DNA from: Thermoflavifilum thermophilum
Lineage (GTDB): Bacteria; Bacteroidota; Bacteroidia; Chitinophagales; Chitinophagaceae
Length of the DNA stretch: 64,000 nucleotides
Direction of reading: 5' to 3'
Assembly: GCF_900116565.1 (NCBI RefSeq)
Contig: NZ_FPCJ01000001.1
Span: 2,600,540 to 2,664,539 of the forward strand
How positions within the stretch are numbered: position 1 is the first letter of the stretch; each line of letters starts with the position of its first letter. Under the pieces are notes generated by a model, which was not told the DNA's origin, searched no databases, and saw nothing but the letters and a program-made list of their open reading frames with translations. Shown in pieces: positions 31,086 through 40,310 of the stretch. A program made the translations under genes and the position numbers.

Positions 31086-31093
31086 TATTTTTG
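31086..31093 (+). promoter_or_regulatory. -7 box of the GH31 gene
   Basis: TATTTTTG, exact TAnnTTTG, 37 nt before the ATG at 31131; a weak TTTC lies about 22 nt further upstream. Confidence 0.45.
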
Positions 31094-31130
31094 TCGTTTC
31101 CAGATTTTGTATTCGGAAACAACATGTCTT

Positions 31131-33533
31131 ATGCAGCCTGTGGCTCCAACCAATGCTTACGCTGTGAAATACTATCCCGAAGCTGTTCTGCGATGGGAAC
31201 GCGAAGGTAATTTCTTTTATTTTTATACACAGGATGTTGTCCTTGAAGTAAAAGTCATATCCAATCATATCGTACGTTTCAGATATGCACCAGACGGAAG
31301 GTTTCAGCGTGATTTTTCCTATGCAATTAATCCTGAGTTCAAAGAATCCGTAACCCGATTGGATTATTCGGAAGATGCCAGCTGCATTCGAATTTTCACG
31401 GAACAATTGCAGATTCAGATTGATCGCCAGCATTTACTTGTGTCTGTTCTGAATCAGGAAGGTCAACTCATTAATCAGGATGAAAAAGGATTTCACTGGC
31501 AACATTATCAGCAAAAAGGTGGCAAGATTGTATATTGTAGCAAATATATTCAGCAGGATGAATGTTTTTATGGTTTAGGTGATAAGCCCACCGATTTTCA
31601 ATTGCGGGGCAAACGCCTGGAAAATTTCGGAATGGATCGCTATGGTTATGGCTGGAATGTAGATCCGTTGTACAAAAACATACCGTTTTACTACGGATTG
31701 CATCATGGCATAGGTTATGGTATTTTTCTGGATAATACGTTTCGCACTTTTTTTGATTTTGGCCAGGAACGTGCCGATGTGTGCAGCTTTTGGGCTCATG
31801 GTGGCGAAATGTGTTATTATTTTATTTATGGGCCTTCGTTGATGGATGTAGCGGCTCGTTACACACAGCTCACGGGAACGCCTGATCTTCCGCCATTATG
31901 GAGCCTGGGCTATCATCAAAGCAGGTGGAGCTATTATCCCGCAAGCAAGGTAAAAGAAATCGCACAGGAATTTCGTAAACGGAAAATACCCTGTGATGTC
32001 ATTCACTTGGATATTGATTACATGGATGGTTTTCGTTGTTTTACCTTTCATCCTGAAGGATTTCCCGATCCGGCTGGCTTGATGCGTGAGCTGGCTGACA
32101 TGGGTTTTAAAGTTGTGGCTATCATTGATCCGGGTATTAAGGTGGATCCGAATTATTTTGTATATCGTGAAGGTATTGCAGGAGATTATTTCTGCAAGCG
32201 GGGCGACGGAGCGTGGATGGAAGGTGATGTATGGCCGGGAAGATGTGTATTTCCGGATTTTACCAATCCCAAAGTGCGAACATGGTGGAGCAGGCTGTGC
32301 AAACATTTAACCGATGTGGGTATTCGCGGCGTGTGGAATGATATGAATGAACCGGCAGTTTTTGAAATCGGCACTTTCCCGGATGATGTGCGCCATGATT
32401 ATGACGGAGATCCCTGCAGTCATCGAAAAGCGCATAATGTGTACGGTCATCTGATGAGCAAAGCCACGGCAGAAGGCATCTCCCGCTATCTGATGCCAAA
32501 GCGCCCCTTCGTTATCACACGATCCTGCTATGCCGGTGCGCAACGGTGGACAAGCGTATGGACAGGTGATAATACCGCATCATGGGAACATCTTTTCATT
32601 GCCGCTATTCAATGCCTGCGTTTATCAATTTCAGGAATTTCGTTTGCCGGCAGCGATATTGGTGGATTTATCGGAGAACCTACACCCGAGCTGTATGTTC
32701 GCTGGCTGCAAATGGCTGCTTTTCATGTATTTATGCGCACCCATTCAGCCAGCAACGAAACCAATTTTCATCAGGAACCCTGGGCATTTGGAGAAAAAAA
32801 TGAATTCATTGCACGCAAGTTTATCAAGCTGCGTTACAGGCTCCTGCCCTATTTCTACACTACCTTCTGGCAATACAGTACTTATGGATATCCTATGCTG
32901 CGACCCACGGTATTTGCAGATCAACATGATGTGAATACTTACAATCGTGCAGATGAATTTATGTTAGGTGATCATCTGCTCATCAGCCCCGTACATGCGC
33001 CCGGCCTTAAAACAAAAACTGTGTATCTGCCTGCTGGTGAATGGTATAACTTCTGGAACGATGACTTGGTGCAAGGTAAACAATCCATTGAAGTGCGTAC
33101 ACCATTGACGGAAATTCCTGTATTTGTGCGTGCAGGTGCCATGATTCCACAGTTTCCACAAATGGAATATGTGCCGGAACAATTGCAATTTCAGGAAATG
33201 ATTCTGGATGCTTATTTCACGCATGGTGTGCAGGAAACCGTGTTGTACGAAGATGCCGGCGATGGATATGGTTATCGCGACGGACAATATCGGGTAATTT
33301 GTTTTACCCTGCAGGGAAAATCTGATCAGTTGCAAATCAATCGGACCTGTACCGGTAGTTTTAAGCCCTTGTATCAACAATACCGGCTGGTTTGCCATGG
33401 CCTGCCTTTTACTGCAACAAAGTATGAAGTAGATGGACAGGTATATGCCATTACTCAATCTCGTTCGGGCGGAACGAAAAAAATTTTAAAAATCACCATT
33501 CCTGCCGATTTTCAGGAAATCATCATTCGGTAA
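31131..33533 (+). CDS. Glycoside hydrolase family 31 alpha-glucosidase
   Basis: Retaining alpha-glycosidase, probably an alpha-glucosidase. N-terminal beta-sandwich with an FYGLGDKP signature, TIM barrel with the nucleophile Asp404 in GVWNDMNEP and the acid/base region WTGDNTASWEHL, then C-terminal beta domains. About 800 residues, typical. No signal peptide: the start is MQPVAPTN, so the enzyme is cytoplasmic and would act on imported oligosaccharides. The upstream TTG at 31107 is in frame but the ATG at 31131 fits better. A sugar permease follows on the same strand. Confidence 0.93.
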   Translation: MQPVAPTNAYAVKYYPEAVLRWEREGNFFYFYTQDVVLEVKVISNHIVRFRYAPDGRFQRDFSYAINPEFKESVTRLDYSEDASCIRIFTEQLQIQIDRQHLLVSVLNQEGQLINQDEKGFHWQHYQQKGGKIVYCSKYIQQDECFYGLGDKPTDFQLRGKRLENFGMDRYGYGWNVDPLYKNIPFYYGLHHGIGYGIFLDNTFRTFFDFGQERADVCSFWAHGGEMCYYFIYGPSLMDVAARYTQLTGTPDLPPLWSLGYHQSRWSYYPASKVKEIAQEFRKRKIPCDVIHLDIDYMDGFRCFTFHPEGFPDPAGLMRELADMGFKVVAIIDPGIKVDPNYFVYREGIAGDYFCKRGDGAWMEGDVWPGRCVFPDFTNPKVRTWWSRLCKHLTDVGIRGVWNDMNEPAVFEIGTFPDDVRHDYDGDPCSHRKAHNVYGHLMSKATAEGISRYLMPKRPFVITRSCYAGAQRWTSVWTGDNTASWEHLFIAAIQCLRLSISGISFAGSDIGGFIGEPTPELYVRWLQMAAFHVFMRTHSASNETNFHQEPWAFGEKNEFIARKFIKLRYRLLPYFYTTFWQYSTYGYPMLRPTVFADQHDVNTYNRADEFMLGDHLLISPVHAPGLKTKTVYLPAGEWYNFWNDDLVQGKQSIEVRTPLTEIPVFVRAGAMIPQFPQMEYVPEQLQFQEMILDAYFTHGVQETVLYEDAGDGYGYRDGQYRVICFTLQGKSDQLQINRTCTGSFKPLYQQYRLVCHGLPFTATKYEVDGQVYAITQSRSGGTKKILKITIPADFQEIIIR

Positions 33534-33569
33534 ATCACAGGTTCACTTATCTCCCTCCCTTTTGCAGGA

Positions 33570-33591
33570 AATTGCTGTTGATTCAGCAATT
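33570..33591 (+). terminator. Possible terminator after the GH31 gene
   Basis: Perfect 8-bp stem AATTGCTG / CAGCAATT with a 6-nt loop (TTGATT), 36 nt after the GH31 stop. No T-run follows, so it may only be a hairpin in the GH31-permease transcript. Confidence 0.35.
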
Positions 33592-33698
33592 CATTCCCTA
33601 TAACTTTTAAAACAGCATTTCAACATTTGCATGGATAGATATCACATGTTTTGAGATACATTGGGATTTTTTATTTTTAGCCTGTTAAATGTTCTGAT

Positions 33699-34934
33699 AT
33701 GCCGATGATGGTTCATTCGGAAGAAAGCCAGGCAACAGTTGCAGCCAATCGCACGCGTTTTGCCTTTATATTGGTTACCAGCTTGTTTTTTCTTTGGGGA
33801 TTTGCTTATGGATTGCTGGATTCATTGAATAAACATTTTCAGGATGTATTTCAAATTACCAAACTACGTTCAGCCTGGTTGCAGGCTGCCTATTTCGGCG
33901 GTTATTTCCTGATGGCTTTGCCAGCGGGTATCATCATGAAAAATTTTGGATATAAACGGGGTATTTTGATTGGATTGGGTTTATATGCTGCAGGAGCTTT
34001 TTTCTTTTATCCCTCTGCTCAATGGCATAGCTTCAATGCTTTTCTCCTGGCTCTTTTTGTGCTGGCCTGTGGTTTATGTTGCCTGGAAACAGCGGCTAAT
34101 CCGTATGTCACGGTACTTGGTCCCAGGCAAAGTGCTGCTTTCCGGATCAATCTGGCGCAATCCTTTAATGGTGTAGGTTCTTTTCTGGGACCTTTTCTGG
34201 CTTCACAGTTATTTTTCAAAGAATCTGTTCAGAATAGTTCTCTGCAAAGTGTTCAATATACTTATCTGGGCATTGCAGTTTTGGTTGTATTGATTGCTGG
34301 ATTATTTTATTTCACGCCTCTTCCTGAAATCAATGAAGAAGCGCAATTGCAGCAGGAAGCACATATTCATTCACGCCCGTTGTTTCAGAATAGACATTTT
34401 GTGCTGGGTGTAGCCGCGCAATTTTTTTATGTAGCTGCACAGGTGGGTGTAGCTGCTTTTTTCATCAATTACGTGATTGAAAACTGGGAGCAGGCATCCA
34501 GCAGTTTGGCAGCTATGTTGCTTGGTGTAAGCCTGATCTTGTTCACAGTTGGAAGATTTATGGGCACATTATTGATGAAATGGATAGAAGCAGCCCGATT
34601 GCTTGCCCTGTATGCAGTTATTAATATTTTGCTGTGTGTAATGGTAATTTTTCTGCACGGACAAATTTCAGTAATCGCATTGATGATTATTTTCTTTTTT
34701 GAATCCATCATGTTTCCCACCATCTTCGCTTTGGGTGTTCGCAATTTAGGGCAACATACGCGGCAAGGCGGATCATTTATCATCATGTCAATCGTAGGTG
34801 GTGCATTGAGTCCGCTTCTGATGGGGTGGATTGCCGATCATCAACACAGCACGGCACAGGCATTTGTGGTGCCTTTGATTTGTTTTGCAGTCGTAGCACA
34901 TTATGGTTTTTGGGGGCACCGCATCCATCCGTAA
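33699..34934 (+). CDS. FHS-family sugar:H+ symporter (FucP-like MFS)
   Basis: Major facilitator with about 12 membrane helices, in the fucose-galactose-glucose (FHS) branch. The first helix contains LFFLWGFAYGLLDSLNKHFQ, the family hallmark, then GFAYG/GGYF helix 2 and CGLCCLETAANPYV in helix 4. 411 residues, typical. Imports a monosaccharide (fucose, glucose, galactose or another hexose cannot be told apart). Lies 165 nt after the GH31 gene, so the two may supply one route: import, then intracellular cleavage or use. Confidence 0.9.
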   Translation: MPMMVHSEESQATVAANRTRFAFILVTSLFFLWGFAYGLLDSLNKHFQDVFQITKLRSAWLQAAYFGGYFLMALPAGIIMKNFGYKRGILIGLGLYAAGAFFFYPSAQWHSFNAFLLALFVLACGLCCLETAANPYVTVLGPRQSAAFRINLAQSFNGVGSFLGPFLASQLFFKESVQNSSLQSVQYTYLGIAVLVVLIAGLFYFTPLPEINEEAQLQQEAHIHSRPLFQNRHFVLGVAAQFFYVAAQVGVAAFFINYVIENWEQASSSLAAMLLGVSLILFTVGRFMGTLLMKWIEAARLLALYAVINILLCVMVIFLHGQISVIALMIIFFFESIMFPTIFALGVRNLGQHTRQGGSFIIMSIVGGALSPLLMGWIADHQHSTAQAFVVPLICFAVVAHYGFWGHRIHP

Positions 34935-35051
34935 AGCATAGGATTTTTGCTATCCATTCACCATGGTAACATTTTAATACATTATGCCCATATCCCACTG
35001 CATATTGCTTATTTGAAGGAAAGATCATATTTTGTTGTTGTAGTTGCAGTA

Positions 35052-35513
35052 ATGATGTATAGTTACCGTACAATTTCATTCAGTATCTGTATTTTTTCTT
35101 CTGTTGTATGTGTGTTTGTTCCTGCTCAGGCACAGGTGCATGCAGACAGCGACAGCACTACATATTACGGTATCGCAAGTTATTATGGATCCAGATTTAA
35201 CGGACAATTAACGGCAAACGGAGATACATTTGATGCCCGGTATTTTACTGCAGCAAGCAATGTATTGCCCATGGATCAATATGTATTGGTTACCAATCTG
35301 CGCAATCGCAGGAAAACGGTGGTGAGAATTAATGATCGTATGGCTGCAGGGAATAAGCGCCTGATTGATGTTTCAGAAGCAGCAGCCCGCAGATTGGGCT
35401 TCAAGGCAAGAGGTCTTACAAAAGTAAAAGTACAATTGATTCCCGCATGGATGATCAACTGGTTTGATCTGGCCGATATGGATTCAATTCAACATACGAT
35501 TGATCTGAAATAG
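35052..35513 (+). CDS. RlpA-like septal/peptidoglycan protein
   Basis: Double-psi beta-barrel protein of the RlpA family, exported. The start at 35052 (MMYSYRTISFSICIF) gives a signal peptide ending near VPAQAQV; the frame is open back to 34947 but without a signal. RlpA block: IASYYGSRFNGQLTANGD, then VLVTNLRNRRKTVVRINDR and RLIDVSEAAARRLGF. About 153 residues, with no SPOR domain, so septal targeting must differ from E. coli RlpA. RlpA proteins are lytic transglycosylases or binders of denuded glycan. Confidence 0.85.
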   Translation: MMYSYRTISFSICIFSSVVCVFVPAQAQVHADSDSTTYYGIASYYGSRFNGQLTANGDTFDARYFTAASNVLPMDQYVLVTNLRNRRKTVVRINDRMAAGNKRLIDVSEAAARRLGFKARGLTKVKVQLIPAWMINWFDLADMDSIQHTIDLK

Positions 35514-35643
35514 ATATATCTATCCCAAAAACATCCTCTACATAAATTTTCTTTATCGAATTCCGCTACAATTGTATTTTTTCTATTTATTTCCGTGTTT
35601 ATTTTGAAAATACCTTGCAGTAAAATGGTATTGCATTAACTCC

Positions 35644-35651
35644 TATCTTTG
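35644..35651 (+). promoter_or_regulatory. -7 box of the proline dehydrogenase gene
   Basis: TATCTTTG, exact TAnnTTTG, 18 nt before the ATG at 35670; predicted leader about 12 nt. Confidence 0.5.
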
Positions 35652-35669
35652 CCCAAAAGCCTGCCTGGT

Positions 35670-36866
35670 ATGTCGGTTACTTTTCAACGTGTATCATTTG
35701 ATGATACAGCTGCAGCTTTTTCTTTTCGTGATGATCGTGAATTAAAACGTATTTACTGGTTGTTCTGGCTCATGAATTTAGGATGGCTTACGCATCTGGC
35801 TAAGTATCTGATTCCTGTTGTGATTCGTTTGCATTTGCCGGTAAAAAAATGGATTCGAAATACATTGTACCAGCAATTTTGCGGAGGCGAAACCCTTGAA
35901 GATGTGATGCAAACGGCCAAAAGACTTGACAACGCCGGTATGCATATTATCCTGGATTATGGCGTGGAAGGCAAAGAAACAGAGGAAGTATTTGAGCACA
36001 CCTGTGCGGAGTATATTCGCATGATTACCTATGCTGCGCGAGAATCCAATATTCCATTCATTGCGGTGAAGATGACCGGACTGGCACGCACACAGCTGCT
36101 GGAAAAACTGCATGCACAACATACATTGTCGGAAGCAGAAGAAACAGAGTGGCAACGGGCTTGTCAGCGTCTGGAACGCATTGTAAAAGAAGCCGTGCAA
36201 CACCATATTGGTGTAATGGTAGATGCAGAGGAAAGCTGGATTCAATCACCTATTGATGAATGGGTGATGAAGCTGATGCAAACATACAATCAGCAAACAG
36301 CTGTACTTTTTCAAACTTATCAGCTCTATCGCACCGATCGGCTGGCTTTGCTGAAATCGCATGTACATCAGGCCAAAGAAAATGGCTTTATCCTCGGTGC
36401 TAAATTGGTGCGGGGTGCCTACCTGGAAAAAGAACGTAAACGCGCTGCCGAAAAAGGATATCCAAGTCCGGTACACGCAAGCAAAACTGCTACAGACCAA
36501 GATTATAATGAAGCCATTCAATATTGCATGAATTATCTGGATCATGTAAGTTGTTGCATAGCCACGCATAATGAAAACAGTTGTCAGCTTACCATTCAGC
36601 TGATGGAAGAAAAACAGATTCCGCCTCATCATCCACATGTGTGTTTTTCTCAGCTTTATGGCATGAGTGATCATATCAGTTTTAACTTATCCAAACATGG
36701 TTATCGGGTTTGCAAATATCTTCCCTATGGCCCGCTGGAAGATGTGATTCCTTATCTCATGCGGCGTGCGCAGGAAAATACATCTGTAGCCGGACAAACC
36801 AGCCGGGAATTGAGATTAATCAAACAGGAAATAGCTCGCAGAAAAGCTATGCAGCTTGTACGTTAA
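35670..36866 (+). CDS. Proline dehydrogenase
   Basis: FAD-dependent monofunctional proline dehydrogenase that oxidises proline to pyrroline-5-carboxylate. TIM-barrel motifs: HIILDYGVEGKE, FIAVKMTGLAR, GVMVDAEESWIQ, AKLVRGAYLEKER (FAD/proline site), CIATHNENS and the C-terminal RVCKYLPYGPLEDVIPYLMRR that closes the active site. 398 residues from the ATG at 35670; an in-frame TTG 21 nt upstream lies inside the promoter box and is rejected. The P5C dehydrogenase is not nearby. Its stop overlaps the stop of the convergent DUF922 gene. Confidence 0.95.
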   Translation: MSVTFQRVSFDDTAAAFSFRDDRELKRIYWLFWLMNLGWLTHLAKYLIPVVIRLHLPVKKWIRNTLYQQFCGGETLEDVMQTAKRLDNAGMHIILDYGVEGKETEEVFEHTCAEYIRMITYAARESNIPFIAVKMTGLARTQLLEKLHAQHTLSEAEETEWQRACQRLERIVKEAVQHHIGVMVDAEESWIQSPIDEWVMKLMQTYNQQTAVLFQTYQLYRTDRLALLKSHVHQAKENGFILGAKLVRGAYLEKERKRAAEKGYPSPVHASKTATDQDYNEAIQYCMNYLDHVSCCIATHNENSCQLTIQLMEEKQIPPHHPHVCFSQLYGMSDHISFNLSKHGYRVCKYLPYGPLEDVIPYLMRRAQENTSVAGQTSRELRLIKQEIARRKAMQLVR

Positions 36867-37546
36867 AAATTCAACTGCGGATAAATAAGGTGGAGTTGCT
36901 GATGTATAAATGAGGCCCATCTGGCTTCTTCAGCTTTATTTGTTCCGTGGTTGGTTTCGCTGTCAAACTGATCCTGGATGTGATTCATATACCGAAAAGC
37001 TTCCAGATACTCATACTGAATAAAACTATCCGCATCTTCCGGAGCAATATCTTTTTTATTTTCCATCACCAGTTGCTGAAAATGAGCTGCGCTGATACGT
37101 GTTAAATCAAAGTGCAGCTGTTCATGTGCCAGAGCATCGGGGCCAGGCAAGGCCGCAGGGATTACATACGAAGCACTTTTTACAAAAAACACTTGCAATT
37201 GTATATGCAGCTCCAGCGTATCATGATGCGAAACAGCTGAGCCGGTAAATCCAAAGCTGCTATAGGTAACAGCTGCATTGCGATGCGCACCGGGCGGAGG
37301 TTGGCCGGTGAAATCGCTCCATTTTAAAGGCCGCAGGGGACTGTAATAAATTGTATCATCGGTTTCTGCACCTGGTCGGTATTCGCCATCCCATACCACT
37401 GTCCAATATTTCAACTGGGATTTATGAGCAGGCTGCTGGGCATAGGCGGGAATTGAACACAACAAAAACATGTTCATCATCCAGCTGATGATGGGTATGT
37501 GGCGAGAAGCACCATGCTGCGAGCTTCGCATAAGCCATGCTTTCAT
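36863..37546 (-). CDS. Secreted DUF922-type putative zinc protease
   Basis: The start at 37546 (MKAWLMRSSQHG) gives a signal peptide ending SIPAYAQQ; the frame is open to 37609, but that upstream part overlaps the GH3 terminator hairpin. The mature part has PLKWSDFTG (the DUF922 entry motif), ALAHEQLHFDLTRI (HExxH-like: H-E-Q-L-H) and DSETNHGTN, as in the DUF922 family of predicted secreted Zn-dependent proteases. About 227 residues. Role unknown. Confidence 0.8.
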   Translation of the reverse strand: MKAWLMRSSQHGASRHIPIISWMMNMFLLCSIPAYAQQPAHKSQLKYWTVVWDGEYRPGAETDDTIYYSPLRPLKWSDFTGQPPPGAHRNAAVTYSSFGFTGSAVSHHDTLELHIQLQVFFVKSASYVIPAALPGPDALAHEQLHFDLTRISAAHFQQLVMENKKDIAPEDADSFIQYEYLEAFRYMNHIQDQFDSETNHGTNKAEEARWASFIHQQLHLIYPQLNF

Positions 37547-37594
37547 AACGGAAGATAACAAATCGTGCCTGCATTTGCAAGCTATAATAATAAA

Positions 37595-37623
37595 CAGGCC
37601 GCCCTGCACAAGAGGGCGACCTG
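37595..37623 (-). terminator. Terminator of the GH3 gene
   Basis: On the minus strand: CAGGTCGCCCT, 7-nt loop, AGGGCGGCCTG (11 bp with one mismatch) then TTTATTATTAT. 25 nt after the GH3 stop. Confidence 0.7.
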
Positions 37624-37648
37624 GTGTAACACATCTACAAGCGGTTTG

Positions 37649-40078
37649 TCATTCGTTACTGGCAGGTGGATGAAGTTCCTGAATGGGCTGCTGGGGCTGA
37701 AGCACCTGATGCACGCGCTCTGTAACTACTTCTTTCGGCAATTCGAAAGTAGTGGAAGCCACATATTCTGTGGCATTTTTCCCAAGATACACCCTGTAGG
37801 TACCAGCATCTGCAACCCATGCTGAGCGGGCAGGATCGAAAGAAGCCAGGTCGGCCGGTGTGAGCACAAAATGCAGGGTCTGCGATTGACCGGGAGCCAG
37901 CAACCGGGTTTTAGCAAACTTTTTCAATTCCATTTCCGGTTTATCCAGATGGGCAGCAGGGGCATGTACGTACAGCTGCACCACTTCCCTGCCCGGCCTT
38001 TTTCCCGTATTGGTAACGGTTACCGTAAGCTCCCAGCGGCCCTGCTCAGGATGGCTGGTCAGTTGCAGATGATCATACCGAAAGGTGGTGTAGGATAAAC
38101 CATAACCAAAGGGATATGCTACAGGTATATGAAAGCTGTTGAAATAACGATATCCCACATAGATACCTTCCTGATAGACTACTTGCTGCGGATTATCCGG
38201 AGGTGTACCCGGAAAATTGGAAGCAGAAGGTTCATCCGTATAATGCAAGGGGAAAGTTACCGCCAGCCGGCCGGAGGGATTTTCCTTACCGGTAAGCACA
38301 TCTGCGATGGCATGTCCGCCTTCCTCTCCGGGTTGCCAGGCCAGCAGGATAGCATCGGGCTTGTCGCTCCAGGAAGCCGTTTCAATAACACCGCCAATAT
38401 TCAACACTACCACAACGGGCTTATGCATGGCATGAAAGGCGCGGCAGATATCGGAAATCAACGCTTGTTCTGTATCCGATAATTCATAATCGTCCTTCAG
38501 GTGGCGGTCAGCACCTTCGCCTGATTCCCGTCCGATCGAGAGAATAGCCATATCATTTTCTGCAGCAGCCCGTGTGATCTCATCGGTTGATACAGGCATT
38601 TCAGGTATAGGAGGAGCACCGAATAAAGCGCTCATGGGATTGCGTGGGGCCGGATTATGGGTTTGAATATATTGTTGATACTTTGTTTGCAGCGAGGCAT
38701 CGGTTTGAAAGCCGGCGTCCTTGAGTCCCTTATCCAATGAAATGGTGTAAGGAGCGTGCACGGTGCCACTGCCAGTGCCACCTGGTATCAGATGGTAGGC
38801 TGAGGTGCCGAATAAGGCTATCCGATGGATATTGTGAGAAATAGGCAAGGTATTTTCCTGATTTTTCAGCAGCACCATGCCCTGAGTGGCGGCCCAGCGG
38901 GCAACGCGTGCATGAGCCTGCAGATCGGGATGGTCGGAATAAGGTTCATGGTGAAAAGTGGGTGAATGCAATACCAGCCGCAGCACGTTTTCCACGTTGT
39001 GATTCAATACATTGGTATCCAGCTTACCTTCACGTACGGCCTGTTCGATGGCTTGCATCTGCAGGGGGGTACCCGGCATCAGCAAGTCATTGCCAGCCTG
39101 CATCTGAGCCACGGCGTCGTGTCCGCCAAACCAGTCGGTCATCACCAGTCCCTTAAACCCCCATTCATCACGCAACACGGTGGTGAGCAGGTCGTGCCGT
39201 TCAGAAGTGTAGGTGCCGTTGATTTTGTTGTAGGAACTCATCACCGTCCAGGGTTGTGCTTGTTTCACGGCAATTTCAAAACCGCGCAGGTAGATTTCCC
39301 TCAGGGCACGCTCGCTGACTATTACGTTGACAGAGTTGCGGTTGGTTTCCTGGTTGTTGCAGGCAAAATGCTTGATGGATGTACCCACGCCATTGGATTG
39401 AATGCCTGAAACCATTGCCGCAGCCATCATCCCGGTGATGAGTGGATCTTCGGAATAATATTCAAAATTTCGCCCGCAGAGCGGATTACGCTGGATATTC
39501 ATACCTGGCCCCAGCAATACATCAATGCCATAATTTTTCACTTCATCGCCCATGGCCTTTCCCACAGCATACACACAGCCCGTGTCCCAGCTGGAAGCCA
39601 GTAATGTGGCTACTGGAAAGGCTGTAGCATAATAGGTATGGCTGCTGTCGTTGTTGCGGATAGGATTGATGCGTACACCAGCCGGGCCATCGGAAAGCGT
39701 AAGCGATGGAATGCCAAATCGGGCATTTGCATAAGTACGCCCTGCCGCGCCGGGTACTTTTTCGGGAATTTTCAGGGCATTGGTGTCCATGGGTGGTAAA
39801 TGAAAATTATGCAGCATGCTGGTATCGTGCAAGGCCCGGCGCAGCTGTTCCATAACCGATGGAGGCAGGTAAATGCCCATCCCTACCACCGTATGCACTT
39901 TTTCATCGAGTGTCATGTGGTGCACAATCTCTTTCAGGTTGGAAGCGTTTAATTTTTGCTGGGCTGCACTATACAATGGGTTGCAGCATATCAGCAACAG
40001 CAAGCAAATGCAGGACAGACGGCCCTTCCGGGCAACAGGCTGATGAGTCCATTGCAGATAGGAGTTTGAGTAAAGCAT
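37649..40078 (-). CDS. Secreted glycoside hydrolase family 3 (beta-glucosidase-like)
   Basis: Retaining exo-beta-glycosidase, likely a beta-glucosidase in the periplasm. Basic N-terminus then signal peptide (LSCICLLLLICCNPLYSAAQ). GH3 TIM barrel with the nucleophile Asp315 in GLVMTDWFGG, alpha/beta sandwich with the SGEGADRHL region carrying the acid/base, and C-terminal fibronectin-III-like domain (GREVVQLYVHAP, FELP). 809 residues, typical of Bacteroidota BglX-type enzymes. Divergent from the histidine kinase gene. Confidence 0.94.
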   Translation of the reverse strand: MLYSNSYLQWTHQPVARKGRLSCICLLLLICCNPLYSAAQQKLNASNLKEIVHHMTLDEKVHTVVGMGIYLPPSVMEQLRRALHDTSMLHNFHLPPMDTNALKIPEKVPGAAGRTYANARFGIPSLTLSDGPAGVRINPIRNNDSSHTYYATAFPVATLLASSWDTGCVYAVGKAMGDEVKNYGIDVLLGPGMNIQRNPLCGRNFEYYSEDPLITGMMAAAMVSGIQSNGVGTSIKHFACNNQETNRNSVNVIVSERALREIYLRGFEIAVKQAQPWTVMSSYNKINGTYTSERHDLLTTVLRDEWGFKGLVMTDWFGGHDAVAQMQAGNDLLMPGTPLQMQAIEQAVREGKLDTNVLNHNVENVLRLVLHSPTFHHEPYSDHPDLQAHARVARWAATQGMVLLKNQENTLPISHNIHRIALFGTSAYHLIPGGTGSGTVHAPYTISLDKGLKDAGFQTDASLQTKYQQYIQTHNPAPRNPMSALFGAPPIPEMPVSTDEITRAAAENDMAILSIGRESGEGADRHLKDDYELSDTEQALISDICRAFHAMHKPVVVVLNIGGVIETASWSDKPDAILLAWQPGEEGGHAIADVLTGKENPSGRLAVTFPLHYTDEPSASNFPGTPPDNPQQVVYQEGIYVGYRYFNSFHIPVAYPFGYGLSYTTFRYDHLQLTSHPEQGRWELTVTVTNTGKRPGREVVQLYVHAPAAHLDKPEMELKKFAKTRLLAPGQSQTLHFVLTPADLASFDPARSAWVADAGTYRVYLGKNATEYVASTTFELPKEVVTERVHQVLQPQQPIQELHPPASNE

Positions 40079-40228
40079 ATCTATTGGTTTTTGAGATAAA
40101 GGATTGGTAAAATTATGTGTTTCATCTAAAACATTCGAATCATCGTATATAAAAATAGGATGAGTGGTTTGCAGTGAAAGATATAATATGATCCGGAGAA
40201 AACGGATTCAGCCATTTCTAAAAAATCA

Positions 40229-40261
40229 TTTGCAAATCTGAATCGTTTTCATGTATCTTGT
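40229..40261 (+). promoter_or_regulatory. Promoter of the histidine kinase-receiver pair
   Basis: TTTG (40229-40232), 21-nt spacer, TATCTTGT (40254-40261, one base from TAnnTTTG). The best two-part promoter in the window, about 50 nt before the ATG at 40311. Confidence 0.5.
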
Positions 40262-40310
40262 TAGCCAGAGTTGAGCGATCATAAGTTTGGACATAATAGG
40301 TAATACATAT

